From Stanieria sp964562685 (GTDB lineage: Bacteria; Cyanobacteriota; Cyanobacteriia; Cyanobacteriales; Xenococcaceae): 64,000 bases of DNA. The first letter of the stretch is position 1. Each line of letters starts with the position of its first letter. A model generated the notes under the pieces. That model searched no databases. It saw only the letters and a program-made list of their open reading frames with translations, and was not told the origin of the DNA. The stretch covers positions 1-64,000 of the forward strand of contig CAZLUP010000002.1 of the NCBI GenBank assembly GCA_964562685.1. The letters are read 5' to 3'. Both the position numbers and the translations under genes were made by a program. This document shows positions 37,300-47,154 of this stretch, in pieces.

Positions 37300-37550
37300 A
37301 AGATTTTAGCTCGGAAATTTATTATACGTTAAGAATTGTAACGCAGACAATTGGCTCTCCACATCTGATTAGATTTTTAGTCGCAAAACTAAATCTCTAG
37401 AAAATTGTTCAAAGCGAGTGGGATGTTATTCTATCAGTTATCAGTTACCAGTAGAGACGTGTCGCCGACACTTCTGTACACCAGTTATCAATCAACTGCT
37501 ATAACACATATAACCAATCAATAATTAATTAATTAATTTTAAGAATAAAA

Positions 37551-39065
37551 ATGAGTTTTAGTGAAGAGTTTGCCCTCCTGCTACGTGCTTGCTATCCTCT
37601 GATTTATATTCCCACCACCGAAGAAGAAAGATTAGAAAAAGCGATCGCTACAGTGGCAGAAAAATTAGGTAACCGTAGCGTTTATATTTGGGATTTTGTC
37701 AACGGTTATCAAGAAAATCCTAACAATACGGGGATGGGAAAACGCAATCCTTTACAAGCTTTAGAATTTATTGAAAAATTACCAGACAAACTCGGCGGAA
37801 TTTTTATTTTAAGAGATTTTCATCGTTTTTTAGAAGATGTCTCGATCGCTCGTAAACTCAAGAATCTGGCAAGAGATTTGAAATCTCAACCCAAAAATGT
37901 TGTGATTGTCTCGACTCAAATCGAAATTCCTACGGAATTAACCGAAGTACTAACTGTATTAGATTTTCCCTTACCAACCACTCAAGAAATTAAAACCGAA
38001 ATTCAAAGACTGATTGCTGCGACAGGCGACTCTTTACCCGATAAATTAGTTAACGAACTAGTTCGTTCCGCCCAAGGTTTATCCTTAGAAAGAATTAGAA
38101 GAGTGTTAACCAGAGCGATCGCATCTCATGGTAAATTAGATCCAGAAGATGTAGAATTAATTCTTGAAGAAAAACGCCAGTCAATTCGTCAAACTCAGAT
38201 TCTCGATTTTTACCCTGCCACAGAACAAATTTCTGATATTGGTGGTTTAGATAATCTCAAAGATTGGTTACTCAGACGCGGTGGTGCATTTAGTGAACGA
38301 GCTAGAACCTATGGCTTACCATATCCCAGAGGATTATTATTAGTAGGAATTCAAGGCACAGGGAAATCTCTCACCGCAAAAGCGATCGCTCATCATTGGC
38401 ATTTACCCCTCTTACGTTTGGATGTGGGGCGATTATTTGGGGGGTTAGTAGGGGAGTCGGAATCGCGTACCAGACAAATGATTAACTTAGCAGAAGCTCT
38501 TGCGCCCTGTATTTTATGGATTGATGAAATTGATAAGGCTTTTGGTGGTTTTGATGCTAAAGGAGACTCTGGTACTACTAGCCGTGTGTTTGGGACATTT
38601 ATTACTTGGCTCGCCGAAAAAAAATCTCCTGTTTTTGTCGTAGCTACAGCTAATAATATCCAAGCTTTACCCCCAGAAATGTTACGAAAAGGCAGATTTG
38701 ATGAAATCTTTTTTGTTGGTTTACCCAATCAAGAAGAAAGACAAGCCATTTTTAAAGTACATTTAGTTAAGTTACGTCCCCATAATCTAGGCAATTACGA
38801 CTTGAAGCGGTTAGCATATGAAACGCCAGACTTTTCGGGAGCAGAGATCGAACAAACTCTGATTGAAGCAATGCATCTTGGCTTTAGTCAAAATCGCGAC
38901 TTCACCACAGAAGATATCCTCGAAGCTGCCAGTCAAATTGTTCCCCTAGCGAGAACAGCCCAAGAACAAATTGAATTCTTGCAAAACTGGGCAGCAGCAG
39001 GAAAAGCTCGTTTAGCATCCCGTAAAAGCAGTTTAAGCGATCGCATTCAAAGTCAACTTAATTAA
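37551..39065 (+). CDS. ycf46: AAA ATPase, Ycf46-like
   Basis: 504 residues. The first 240 form a helical domain (EEFALLLRACYPLIYIPT), then an AAA domain with Walker A GIQGTGKS (near residue 267) and Walker B CILWIDEIDKAF (near 321), followed by RKGRFDEIF as arginine-finger region. This is the layout of Ycf46, encoded in some plastids and in all cyanobacteria. Recent work on relatives ties it to photosynthetic stress, but I treat the role as unknown. An SH3-domain gene follows after 10 bases. Confidence 0.82.
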   Translation: MSFSEEFALLLRACYPLIYIPTTEEERLEKAIATVAEKLGNRSVYIWDFVNGYQENPNNTGMGKRNPLQALEFIEKLPDKLGGIFILRDFHRFLEDVSIARKLKNLARDLKSQPKNVVIVSTQIEIPTELTEVLTVLDFPLPTTQEIKTEIQRLIAATGDSLPDKLVNELVRSAQGLSLERIRRVLTRAIASHGKLDPEDVELILEEKRQSIRQTQILDFYPATEQISDIGGLDNLKDWLLRRGGAFSERARTYGLPYPRGLLLVGIQGTGKSLTAKAIAHHWHLPLLRLDVGRLFGGLVGESESRTRQMINLAEALAPCILWIDEIDKAFGGFDAKGDSGTTSRVFGTFITWLAEKKSPVFVVATANNIQALPPEMLRKGRFDEIFFVGLPNQEERQAIFKVHLVKLRPHNLGNYDLKRLAYETPDFSGAEIEQTLIEAMHLGFSQNRDFTTEDILEAASQIVPLARTAQEQIEFLQNWAAAGKARLASRKSSLSDRIQSQLN

Positions 39066-39075
39066 AAATTTCACG

Positions 39076-39576
39076 ATGATTGGGCGAATTTCAGTTATTT
39101 TTCAGTTCATTTTAGGGTTTATGTTGGGAATTATCCTGATTACAGGTACGGCTGCGGGGCTTGGTTTTTACTACGTTTCCAAAATGTCTGTAGATCCCCC
39201 AAAACCCTTATTTCCTGAAGAAAAGGCACAACCACCATCCGAACCTCAAATCGAAGCCAAGAAACCTGCTACATCTCCTGACGAAACCACCCAAGCCAAT
39301 TCTGAACCTGAAACAGTTCCTGCCGAAGAAAAACCAGAAGCAGAAGAACAATTAGAATTACCGCCTAATGCTTATAAAGCCCGTGTAACTTGGGAACAAG
39401 GATTAAGTTTACGAGAAGAACCAGATTTAAATGCTGCACGTATTGGTGGTATTGAACATAATGCTGAAATTATCATCCTGGAAGAATCACAAGATCAACA
39501 ATGGCAAAGGGTACGTTTGCCCTGGAGTGAACAAGAAGGTTGGGTTAAAGCAGGAAATGTTGAAAGAATCTATTAA
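39076..39576 (+). CDS. membrane-anchored SH3-like protein
   Basis: 166 residues: an N-terminal transmembrane helix (about 5-33), an acidic Pro/Glu-rich linker, and a C-terminal bacterial SH3 domain (ARVTWEQGLSLREEPDLNAA...WVKAGNVERIY). It starts 10 bases behind the ycf46-like gene and is probably in its operon. Bacterial SH3 domains often bind cell wall or peptides. Confidence 0.78.
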   Translation: MIGRISVIFQFILGFMLGIILITGTAAGLGFYYVSKMSVDPPKPLFPEEKAQPPSEPQIEAKKPATSPDETTQANSEPETVPAEEKPEAEEQLELPPNAYKARVTWEQGLSLREEPDLNAARIGGIEHNAEIIILEESQDQQWQRVRLPWSEQEGWVKAGNVERIY

Positions 39577-39658
39577 ATAAAACCAAGCCTAAATTGACTA
39601 AAGCAATTATCGCAGCAATTTTTTGCCAGCTTCGTTGTGATGACATAAAGGCTAGTAA

Positions 39659-39757
39659 TATGAAATACTTAAATGTTTGCTACAGATGGTTGACTAGGTG
39701 ACTGGGAGACTGAGAGACTGGGAGATTAATGTGTAGCATTATTTTTTATATTTCATA
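39659..39757. repeat. MITE, family A copy 2
   Basis: Ends TATGAAATA and TATTTCATA are perfect inverse complements. Inside are AAATGTTTGCTACAGATG and ATGTGTAGCATTATTTTTT, shared with the element at 17607-17708, around a different core of GACTGGGAGACT repeats. So the family keeps its flanks and swaps its middle. Confidence 0.6.
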
Positions 39758-39768
39758 TAAGAATGATC

Positions 39769-41163
39769 TTATTCGCAGTCAAAACTAATTAGTTTTAAGT
39801 AGTCAGGATTAGCGATTAACTGTCGTGGTACCAACAAACCCGCAAAAGTCCAGGTTTGATATTTTCTGGCTTCTTTACCAATTAAGCGACCATATTTCCC
39901 GTCATAATATTCTGGCCATTCATCTTGAGCTAAACGATTTTGAGCAAGTTCTAATGCTTTGTTAGCAAGTTCTGTGCGTCCAGTTTTTTGTGCTGCTGCT
40001 ACCAACAGCCACAGTAGCACTGGCCAATTACCGCCATTGTGGTACGACCAAGGTATATTTTTAAAATCTGCTCCTGTTACTATTTGCCATTCTTGCCCTT
40101 CTAGAGCAGGAAAACAGATTTTCATCGGCATATTACCAACTAAGTCTTGCCAGCGTTGTTCGAGCAAATTCATGATACTTTGAGATTCAGCTTCGCTAGC
40201 TAGAGAAGTAATAATTGCCAGCAAATTACCTAAAGCAAAAAAACGAAAATCCATGCGTCCGGGACCAAGATTACCTGCTAAATAGCCTCCGTTTTCTGGC
40301 AGCCATTCAGTCAGCCAGCTAGGAATCGAACCAGGATAAATATTGAAGCGGTTGGCTACTTCGTGACCAAACTCATCTTCTTTAAAACGATAGATTTCAT
40401 TTAAACGTTGCAGATCGAGCCAGTAATATTCTCGTACGTGATAGGTAAGAGTTTCTAAACGACGATGGATATTCTCAAGACAGAGTTGATTTGATTCCTT
40501 GGGCAACAACAGTTCTATGGCTGCTCGTAACGCAGCATAAAACAAGACCTGGATTTCCAAGGGATGTTCGTAAACTCCCAAACGACGGTCGATCATAAAT
40601 GCGCCATCGGGAACTAACATGGTTGGGTACATGGCAAACCGATGCGCCAAACACATTTCGAGAATTAATCTGATTCCCTCTTGGAAATCGCATTGTTGAG
40701 CCAGAGATACATCACCTGTAGTTTTGATATAAGCTCTTAGTAGCAAAATCCACCATAAACAGGAATCGACAGGAGGAACTTTTGCGATCGCACTTTCGCC
40801 AAAATCAGCAGTGAGATATTCTTTCCCGTCTTGAATTTCTACTTTAAAACTAGCAGGTATCAATCCCGGTCCTGGTTTGAAAGAGTCCATTTGTGGCTCG
40901 TGACTCTGTAGAGCTAAAGTTTCCTTTAAAAAATTGCGGACAATTTCTGTTTCTCCTGCGCTCAAAAAAGCTAAGGCGGAAGGAATAAAATCTCGAACAA
41001 AACACTGGTCGTAATTAAGTTCTTCTATCGTAGAATCTTGAGCAGCTACTGTACCAATCGGACGACCTTGGTAATAAACAATCGAATCTTTAAGCTGTTG
41101 CCAAGCATCCTTAAAAAAATCATTTGCAAATAAATGGTTTGCTAAATCATTTTCAAATAACAT
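39769..41163 (-). CDS. GH100 alkaline/neutral invertase
   Basis: 464 residues with the GH100 blocks DQCFVRDFIPSALAFL (catalytic Asp region), FKPGPGLIPASFKVE, DSCLWWILLLRAY and ENGGYLAGNLGPGRMDFRFF. Cyanobacterial InvA-type enzymes split sucrose to glucose and fructose in the cytoplasm. No sps/spp gene is adjacent. Confidence 0.9.
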   Translation of the reverse strand: MLFENDLANHLFANDFFKDAWQQLKDSIVYYQGRPIGTVAAQDSTIEELNYDQCFVRDFIPSALAFLSAGETEIVRNFLKETLALQSHEPQMDSFKPGPGLIPASFKVEIQDGKEYLTADFGESAIAKVPPVDSCLWWILLLRAYIKTTGDVSLAQQCDFQEGIRLILEMCLAHRFAMYPTMLVPDGAFMIDRRLGVYEHPLEIQVLFYAALRAAIELLLPKESNQLCLENIHRRLETLTYHVREYYWLDLQRLNEIYRFKEDEFGHEVANRFNIYPGSIPSWLTEWLPENGGYLAGNLGPGRMDFRFFALGNLLAIITSLASEAESQSIMNLLEQRWQDLVGNMPMKICFPALEGQEWQIVTGADFKNIPWSYHNGGNWPVLLWLLVAAAQKTGRTELANKALELAQNRLAQDEWPEYYDGKYGRLIGKEARKYQTWTFAGLLVPRQLIANPDYLKLISFDCE

Positions 41164-41387
41164 AGTTTTCTTCTACTAAAAATAAATATCTAAAGCGTTT
41201 CTTAATTCAATGAGATATGGTCAATATCCTGGTATTAGTGTTGCTGGTTGGTCGCTCCACGCGCCTTCGACGAGGTTAATTGTTTGTCCACAGATAAACC
41301 TTGTCCTGAGCAAAGCGAAGGGACAGATGAACACAGATAGAGTTATCGATTTTAGGTTCATTGTTCATTGGTAACTGGTCACTGTTT

Positions 41388-41540
41388 TTACTCTTCCTCT
41401 AATTTTTCTTGTGAATGAAACGAGCCTAAAGTTTCTGGTTGGGGAATGTCACGGTTTTGTAACCAGGCAAATAAGGCAGCCGTACTTACAAGGGTAAAGG
41501 TGATGATTCCCACTACTTGAAGCATGATGCTGTAGCGCAT
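41388..41540 (-). CDS. 50-residue single-helix membrane peptide
   Basis: From ATG at 41538-41540 to TAA at 41388-41390: MRYSIMLQVVGIITFTLVST, then a hydrophobic helix and an acidic tail ending EKLEEE. It starts 17 bases after the stop of the ferric-reductase-like gene and is probably a small accessory subunit of that flavoprotein. No relatives are recognised. Confidence 0.55.
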   Translation of the reverse strand: MRYSIMLQVVGIITFTLVSTAALFAWLQNRDIPQPETLGSFHSQEKLEEE

Positions 41541-41557
41541 AAATCTCCGTTGTTGAA

Positions 41558-42895
41558 TTAAACTAAATTAAAATGTTCCATGTGAACGTTGGTTACGGGT
41601 GCATCCAGACTGTGTAAATCACTTTCCACTTTGTCCATCATCACTGGAGCAGCACAAATAAAGTATTGACGGCTACCACGATGAGTAGGAATATATTTGG
41701 CAAGTAATTCTCGATTGACGTAACCAGTCTCTCCAGTCCAGCCTTCTGGTGGTTCTCTTAAAACGTGAATAATAGTAAGGTCTAGTTTTGCTTTCAAAGC
41801 CTCTAATTCTTCGCGAAAAGTGATGTCTTCCCATTTTTTACTGGCATAAATCAATAAAAAAGGTCGATCATCTTGACGTTCGGCAGCACTTACCAGCATA
41901 CTCATCATCGGAGTAATCCCGATTCCACCAGCAATCAGGACAAATCCAGCCGAATCCCAATAACGGTCTGTCGTAAATACGCCGTAAGGACCATCTAGGT
42001 AAGCCTTTGTTCCTGGTTTTACGTCTTTGATGTGATTGGTAAAGTCTCCCAAAGCTTTGATACTAAATTCTAAACGTTCGGGATTTACTGCACTAGAAGA
42101 CATGGAAAAGGGATGTTCGCGCATCCGAAACGGAGAAATATCTAAAGTAATCCAAGCAAATTGACCTGGTTGAAACCTCATTCCTTCGTGTCCTCTAGGT
42201 CGCAAAGCTAAAGTCCAGACATCACCTCGTTGGGGAATCACTTCTTCGACTAAATAAGGCTTTTTGATCATGAACCAGGGTTTAATCACACGAACATAAA
42301 TCAGTAGTAACAAAGCAATTATAGCGATCGCACTCCAAAGAATCGTTTTCCAGAAAAAACTCAGGTAGTAACTGACTCCTAAAGCATGAGCCAAACCCAA
42401 AGCAACTGTGGTGACGGCTAAGATACCGTGAGAGGTGCGCCAGAATTCGTAGGGAATATTCAACCGTTTGCGCCAAATAGATGTAACAACTAAAATAATT
42501 AGTGCCAAAGTTGCAATGACGGCGAATCTAGCACGCCAAGGGGCTTGGGGAAAATTTAATAATTGTATAGTCTCAGGTTCGGTAATGAATAAAATTAGCG
42601 GATGAATCAGGATCAAGCAAAAAGCCACTAAGGAAATATAGCGATGAAATTGAAGAATGATATCAACCCCATAAGAAGCTTCAATTCGATTTATTCGCGC
42701 TGTTAATGCGAACTGAAGAGCCATCATCGCTAATCCAATAAAACCTAAAGCTACCGAAAATTCAACCCAAAATCCTCTTCCTTCTGGAGGAAAATAAAAC
42801 AGCAGTATTAACAGTGGTAAAAGAGTAATTACAAGATAAATTGCAATCCAGAAGGCTGCCACTGCCACGGGACTGGTCATTAACAAACGTTTCAT
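41558..42895 (-). CDS. ferric-reductase-like membrane flavoprotein
   Basis: 445 residues: about six transmembrane helices with paired heme-type histidines (QFHRYIS, LILIHPLI, HGILAV, GLAHALG), then an FAD domain (REHPFSMSSSA) and an NAD(P) domain (LIAGGIGITPMMSML). This is the FRE/NOX-type electron-transfer family. It lies between the methyltransferase (14-base gap) and a small membrane peptide in a four-gene operon. The acceptor (metal, quinone or oxygen) is unknown. Confidence 0.82.
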   Translation of the reverse strand: MKRLLMTSPVAVAAFWIAIYLVITLLPLLILLFYFPPEGRGFWVEFSVALGFIGLAMMALQFALTARINRIEASYGVDIILQFHRYISLVAFCLILIHPLILFITEPETIQLLNFPQAPWRARFAVIATLALIILVVTSIWRKRLNIPYEFWRTSHGILAVTTVALGLAHALGVSYYLSFFWKTILWSAIAIIALLLLIYVRVIKPWFMIKKPYLVEEVIPQRGDVWTLALRPRGHEGMRFQPGQFAWITLDISPFRMREHPFSMSSSAVNPERLEFSIKALGDFTNHIKDVKPGTKAYLDGPYGVFTTDRYWDSAGFVLIAGGIGITPMMSMLVSAAERQDDRPFLLIYASKKWEDITFREELEALKAKLDLTIIHVLREPPEGWTGETGYVNRELLAKYIPTHRGSRQYFICAAPVMMDKVESDLHSLDAPVTNVHMEHFNLV

Positions 42896-42909
42896 AGCAG
42901 GTATTATAT

Positions 42910-43554
42910 TTAAGTAAGATTTTCAGGAATTTCTTCAGGAACAATCCAGTAATAAATAGTGTGTTGCCGAGTTCCACTTTGTATCCTGATCACTTGTTCT
43001 GGTTGCCACTCTCCCATATCAAAGTCGTGGGAAACAACTCGTGTACCTGGTTCGAGTTCTCGCAGCAATTTAGAACGAAGTTCGAGATTAACATCTGGTA
43101 GTAAATAAAGAGTGACTACTGTAGCATTTCTTAGATCTGTCTGGAATAAATCTTGTTGCAAAAATTCCACTTGATCGGCAACACCTGCTGCTTCAGCATT
43201 TTCTCGACTACGTTGTACAAGTTCTGGATTTATTTCTACACCAGTACCGCGAGTTCCATATTTCTGCGCTGCGGTAATAGGAATTCGACCATCTCCACTA
43301 CCAAGATCGTAGAGGACATCATCACTCGATACATTTGCCAATTCCAGCATTTGATTGACAACATTTTCAGGTGTAGGAACATAAGGTACATTAGGTATAT
43401 TAGTCGTAGGTCGGTTTTGGACTGGGGTTGAAGGTTGTTGAGTTTGAGGAGGTGTCTCGCTAAAGTTGCGTTGTTGAGTACATCCAACTACGGCTAAACT
43501 ACTAATACTGATACTGGTGAGTAAAAATCCGATTTTTTTGCTTAAATTCATCAT
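42910..43554 (-). CDS. SAM-methyltransferase-fold protein with lipoprotein signal
   Basis: 214 residues. The N-terminus is a lipoprotein signal (LTSISISSLAVVGC, lipobox VVGC), followed by a Pro/Gln-rich linker. Residues of about 75-210 carry class I methyltransferase motifs YDLGSGDGRIP, GTGVEINPEL and FLQQDLFQTDL. An enzyme needing S-adenosylmethionine outside the cytoplasm is unusual. Either SAM or the fold has another use there, or the signal is not processed. It is in an operon with a ferric-reductase-like gene. Confidence 0.75.
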   Translation of the reverse strand: MMNLSKKIGFLLTSISISSLAVVGCTQQRNFSETPPQTQQPSTPVQNRPTTNIPNVPYVPTPENVVNQMLELANVSSDDVLYDLGSGDGRIPITAAQKYGTRGTGVEINPELVQRSRENAEAAGVADQVEFLQQDLFQTDLRNATVVTLYLLPDVNLELRSKLLRELEPGTRVVSHDFDMGEWQPEQVIRIQSGTRQHTIYYWIVPEEIPENLT

Positions 43555-43575
43555 ATTTTCCTTTTGATTTTAAAT

Positions 43576-44919
43576 TCAAGTTTTCTGCCGATGTGACCAG
43601 AACAACAATGGAATACCCGCAATTACTACCGCTACTCCGACAAGTGCGCCAATGCCTGTGTAAACTAGACTTGAATAAAGTAAGTAGCCACAGATCAAAC
43701 AAAAAAGAATCGGCGTTAAAGGATAAAAAGGGACTTGAAAAGGTTTTGGTACTTCTGGTTCTTTGAATCGCAACACCAATAAAGACAAGCTTGTCAGTAG
43801 AAAAAAGAACCAAAAAGCGGGGGCGGTGTAATCTACCATTGTTTCAAAACCCCTGCGTGTCAGCGTCCCCAACAAAACTAAAAAAAGTGCAATTCCTGAC
43901 TGTACCAATAAAGCAGGAGGTGGAGATTGAGTCTTGCGATGCCAACGTCCAAGCCAACTCAATACTGCAAAATCTTTTCCCAAGGCATAGTTAGTTCTAG
44001 CACCAGTGAAAATCGTGGCATTGATTGCACCTAGAGTACAAATAGCAATTAGTAGACTAATTAACCAAGCACCTGTTGTCCCAACCGCACGACTCATCAA
44101 TTGGGTGGCTACTGCTTCTGAGACTGCCATTGTTTCTAATCCCAATCCTTGAACGTATGCCAGATTAATCGCCAAATAAATCGCGGTAATAATACCAATA
44201 CCCCACAAGAGGGATCGCACCATATTCCGCTTGAGGTTTTCTAATTCGGCAGAGATATAGACGGCTTCGTTCCAGCCACCATAGGATAACAGCACAAAAA
44301 CCATTGCCAGTCCTAGATTTTGGGACATTCTAGGCTCAATTGGCTCTACAGGAGTAGTAGGCGTAGCAAAGAGTAAACCAATAATGACAATTAATAACAA
44401 ACCGAGAACTTTGGCTGCGGTTAACCAATTTTGTGTCCATTTTCCTTGGCGAATACCAATGAGATTTAAAATGGTCAAAATGCCAATGGCAAGAGCAGCA
44501 TAAACAGAAGCAGAATAGTTACCAAGACGATATAACTGAGAAGCATAATCACCAAACACGAACGCTAACAGAGTAAGCGAACCAGTTTGAATGACTGTCA
44601 TGCGTCCCCAAGCAAAGAGAAAAGCGGTAGATTTACCAAAGGCACGTTTGAGATAATAATAATTGCCTCCTGGATGAGGATAAGTTGTTGCCAATTCTGC
44701 ATAACAAATCGCACCAATTAACGACATTGCTCCTCCCAACACCCAAGTCAAAAGCAAAAGCTCTTTACTACCAGTATTGGCAGCCACCAAAGCAGGTGTC
44801 TCGAAAATACCTGCACCAATGACGACTCCGATAATTAGGGCAACAACATCGACAAAAGTTAATGCCGATTTAGGTGTAGTTGAGAGCGAAGTTGATAATG
44901 GTAATTGTTTGCTTTTCAC
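43576..44919 (-). CDS. APC-family amino acid permease
   Basis: 447 residues with about 12 hydrophobic helices. The family start IIGVVIGAGIFETPALVA and the motif GGNYYYLKRAFGKSTAF are clear. It is the first gene of the four-gene operon 44919-41388, with only 21 bases to the methyltransferase gene. The transported amino acid is not predictable. Confidence 0.88.
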   Translation of the reverse strand: MKSKQLPLSTSLSTTPKSALTFVDVVALIIGVVIGAGIFETPALVAANTGSKELLLLTWVLGGAMSLIGAICYAELATTYPHPGGNYYYLKRAFGKSTAFLFAWGRMTVIQTGSLTLLAFVFGDYASQLYRLGNYSASVYAALAIGILTILNLIGIRQGKWTQNWLTAAKVLGLLLIVIIGLLFATPTTPVEPIEPRMSQNLGLAMVFVLLSYGGWNEAVYISAELENLKRNMVRSLLWGIGIITAIYLAINLAYVQGLGLETMAVSEAVATQLMSRAVGTTGAWLISLLIAICTLGAINATIFTGARTNYALGKDFAVLSWLGRWHRKTQSPPPALLVQSGIALFLVLLGTLTRRGFETMVDYTAPAFWFFFLLTSLSLLVLRFKEPEVPKPFQVPFYPLTPILFCLICGYLLYSSLVYTGIGALVGVAVVIAGIPLLFWSHRQKT

Positions 44920-45188
44920 TTTTACTCGTCATAAATTTATAGATGCACTATTGCGCGATCGCATAAGAATTAATAACTTAATCCCTTGAAAATTCTGCTA
45001 TTTCAAAGTGTTGAAAACTAATATGACCAAAAAATGACAATTGCAGAGGACGAAATTGGTCAATATTTTGTTGTGTGATTAACAACAACCTCAAAAAATT
45101 AGTTGAGGTACAATAAAAATTAGAGCTTAAAAAGCGGTTTCAAAATTAAGCAATGAATGAAGAAAAAAAGCTCCAGTTGAGCAAAAAT

Positions 45189-45491
45189 TTAGCATTGAAA
45201 TTTGTAATCAATGAATTGTAAAAAACGTACTTTTGGCTCAGGCAAATTTTTATATTGAGCAGCTTGAGTCTTGATAGCTTGAAATTGTCCCCAAGCTCTG
45301 CTGCAAGAAAATCCATAAGCTTCAAAAAAGCGATCGCTTGCTGTTTGCAAAGCTGTTTCTGATCTTTTAAGAAAGTCTTCTAAATCATATTCTTCTCCAG
45401 GAGTAAAATATTTTTTCACTACTAAAGAAGGAGAATAACAAGTTTGTCGTGAACCATCGGGCCATTCAATGAGAAAGTTTATTTCTGGCAT
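45189..45491 (-). CDS. MSMEG_0570-family nitrogen-starvation protein, orphan
   Basis: 100 residues: MPEINFLIEWPDGSRQTCYS, the SLVVKKYFTPGEEYDLEDF block, and a C-terminal helix. This is the MSMEG_0570 family, normally found in an eight-gene cluster with a radical-SAM protein and a nitrilase. Here it stands alone, so the cluster partners may be elsewhere or lost. Confidence 0.78.
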   Translation of the reverse strand: MPEINFLIEWPDGSRQTCYSPSLVVKKYFTPGEEYDLEDFLKRSETALQTASDRFFEAYGFSCSRAWGQFQAIKTQAAQYKNLPEPKVRFLQFIDYKFQC

Positions 45492-45831
45492 ATTGAATCA
45501 TGAGTTATCGCTAGTAAGTATCTGCCGTTCTGTATGTTCTTCAAGTTATTCAATTTAGTTTAATTAGTCTAAATGTATTGTAGCGGATACTTCCTAGGTC
45601 TAATAACAAGTCCAAATAATTGTTAAAATCAAAAAATTCTTGTCATAAAAGAAAAAATTTTATTACTATGAACAGTCTAGATGCGATCGCTACAATCATA
45701 GTCAAGTAGCTATAGACACAGCAACACTAAAAAATAAGACCAGGTAAATCCACCATAACATCAAAGTTAAATTACTCAGATATTGTTTGATACCCAGTCG
45801 AAATTTTAGTTGAAGCTAACTTCAAATATTT
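45492..45831. other. intergenic region, nothing recognised
   Basis: 340 AT-rich bases between the MSMEG_0570-family gene and cysC, both on the minus strand. It contains one HIP1 octamer and no credible open frame or hairpin. Confidence 0.4.
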
Positions 45832-46362
45832 TTAATAGATATAACCTAATTCTTGTAATTTATTCATTACTTTAGCAACACATTCAGCTACCTCTTCTTT
45901 GTCAGTTCGACACTCAACGTCAGGACTTAGGGGAGGTTCATAAGGATCATCGATACCAGTAAATTGTTTAATTTCCCCTGCTCTGGCTTTTTTGTATAAT
46001 CCTTTAACATCTCTGTCTTCGCAAACCGCTAAAGGTGCATTAACAAATACTTCGACAAAATCACCAATTTTTTTTCTCATTTCTTCTCGAATCGCACGAT
46101 AAGGAGAAATAACTGGTACTAAAACTATTACTCCATGACGAGTTAACAGTTGAGCTACAAAACCAATGCGACGAATATTAGTATCTCTGTCTTCTTTAGA
46201 AAAACCTAAATCTTTAGTGAGGTTTTCTCTAATAATATCGCCATCTAAAACTTCGATATCAAATCCTTGATTTTTTAGTTCTTCGACTAGAGCATTGGTG
46301 ATCGTAGTTTTGCCTGCACCACTAAATCCTGTAAACCAAACTGTTACTCCACGTTGCTTCAT
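45832..46362 (-). CDS. cysC: adenylylsulfate kinase
   Basis: 176 residues with P-loop GFSGAGKTT (residues 12-20), DGDIIRENLTKDLGFS and ISPYRAIREEMR. It phosphorylates APS to PAPS in sulfate assimilation. Full length and normal. No other cys genes are adjacent. Confidence 0.95.
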   Translation of the reverse strand: MKQRGVTVWFTGFSGAGKTTITNALVEELKNQGFDIEVLDGDIIRENLTKDLGFSKEDRDTNIRRIGFVAQLLTRHGVIVLVPVISPYRAIREEMRKKIGDFVEVFVNAPLAVCEDRDVKGLYKKARAGEIKQFTGIDDPYEPPLSPDVECRTDKEEVAECVAKVMNKLQELGYIY

Positions 46363-46548
46363 ATTTGTTTTTCTCTTAATTTAAAATTTACACCTCTACG
46401 TATTCTACTTGTTTCTTGGCTAAATTCTATCTAAGTTATTGCGATCAAATCTAGTCGCCATAAGAGTTTGAACTCTTATGACTAAAAATATTTATGAGAT
46501 AGATTGATGAGTATTTTCTACAATTTTGAGAAAAAGGAGATTAAAGTT

Positions 46549-46983
46549 ATGGTAAACAATCAAATTATTTTTCATTTAGCTATTCCAATTAACGATTTAG
46601 CTAAAGCCAAAGAATTTTATGGTCAAGGTTTAGGTTGTCAAATAGGTCGAGAAAATTCAAGTGCGATCATTTTTAACTTTTATGGTCATCAAGTAGTTGC
46701 TCACATGAGCTTAGAACCGCTTCAACCACAAAAAAGTATCTATCCTAGACATTTTGGTTTAATCTTTCCTACAGAATCGGAATGGGAAAATTTGCTAGCA
46801 AAAGCGCGTAATCAACAATTAAATTTGGCTCAATCACCTAAATTACGCTTTCCTGGAGAGTTAACCGAACATCATACGTTTTTTTTAGAAGATCCCTTTT
46901 ATAATTTGCTGGAATTTAAGTTTTATCGACACTTTGAGGCAATTTTTGGAGGTAGAGAATTAGTTAAGATTGGCGATCGCTAG
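46549..46983 (+). CDS. VOC-superfamily (glyoxalase-like) protein
   Basis: 144 residues from ATG 46549, which has AAGGAG nine bases before it. Two paired beta-alpha modules: FHLAIPINDLAKAKEFY with metal His, and PRHFGLIF / TFFLEDPFYNLLEFK with second His and Glu. Metal-dependent glyoxalase, dioxygenase or resistance-type enzyme; the exact role is open. Confidence 0.8.
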   Translation: MVNNQIIFHLAIPINDLAKAKEFYGQGLGCQIGRENSSAIIFNFYGHQVVAHMSLEPLQPQKSIYPRHFGLIFPTESEWENLLAKARNQQLNLAQSPKLRFPGELTEHHTFFLEDPFYNLLEFKFYRHFEAIFGGRELVKIGDR

Positions 46984-47154
46984 TTGGTCTTGTTAGCAGT
47001 CCCTAACTGATGTGGTTGGATAAGTCTTATCTCAGCTATGCTAAATTTGAAGGGCTTTTTTTGAGGTCGAGTTTACTCTTACTGAATAAATAATTACTGA
47101 GTTTGCCTCGACTTCATCAAGACGAAATTTTGTGAAGCATAATTGGAAGGGGTC

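Noticed and set aside
43153..43487. Open frames on both strands within the methyltransferase gene
   Set aside because: They are out-of-frame readings of a gene with clear domain motifs.
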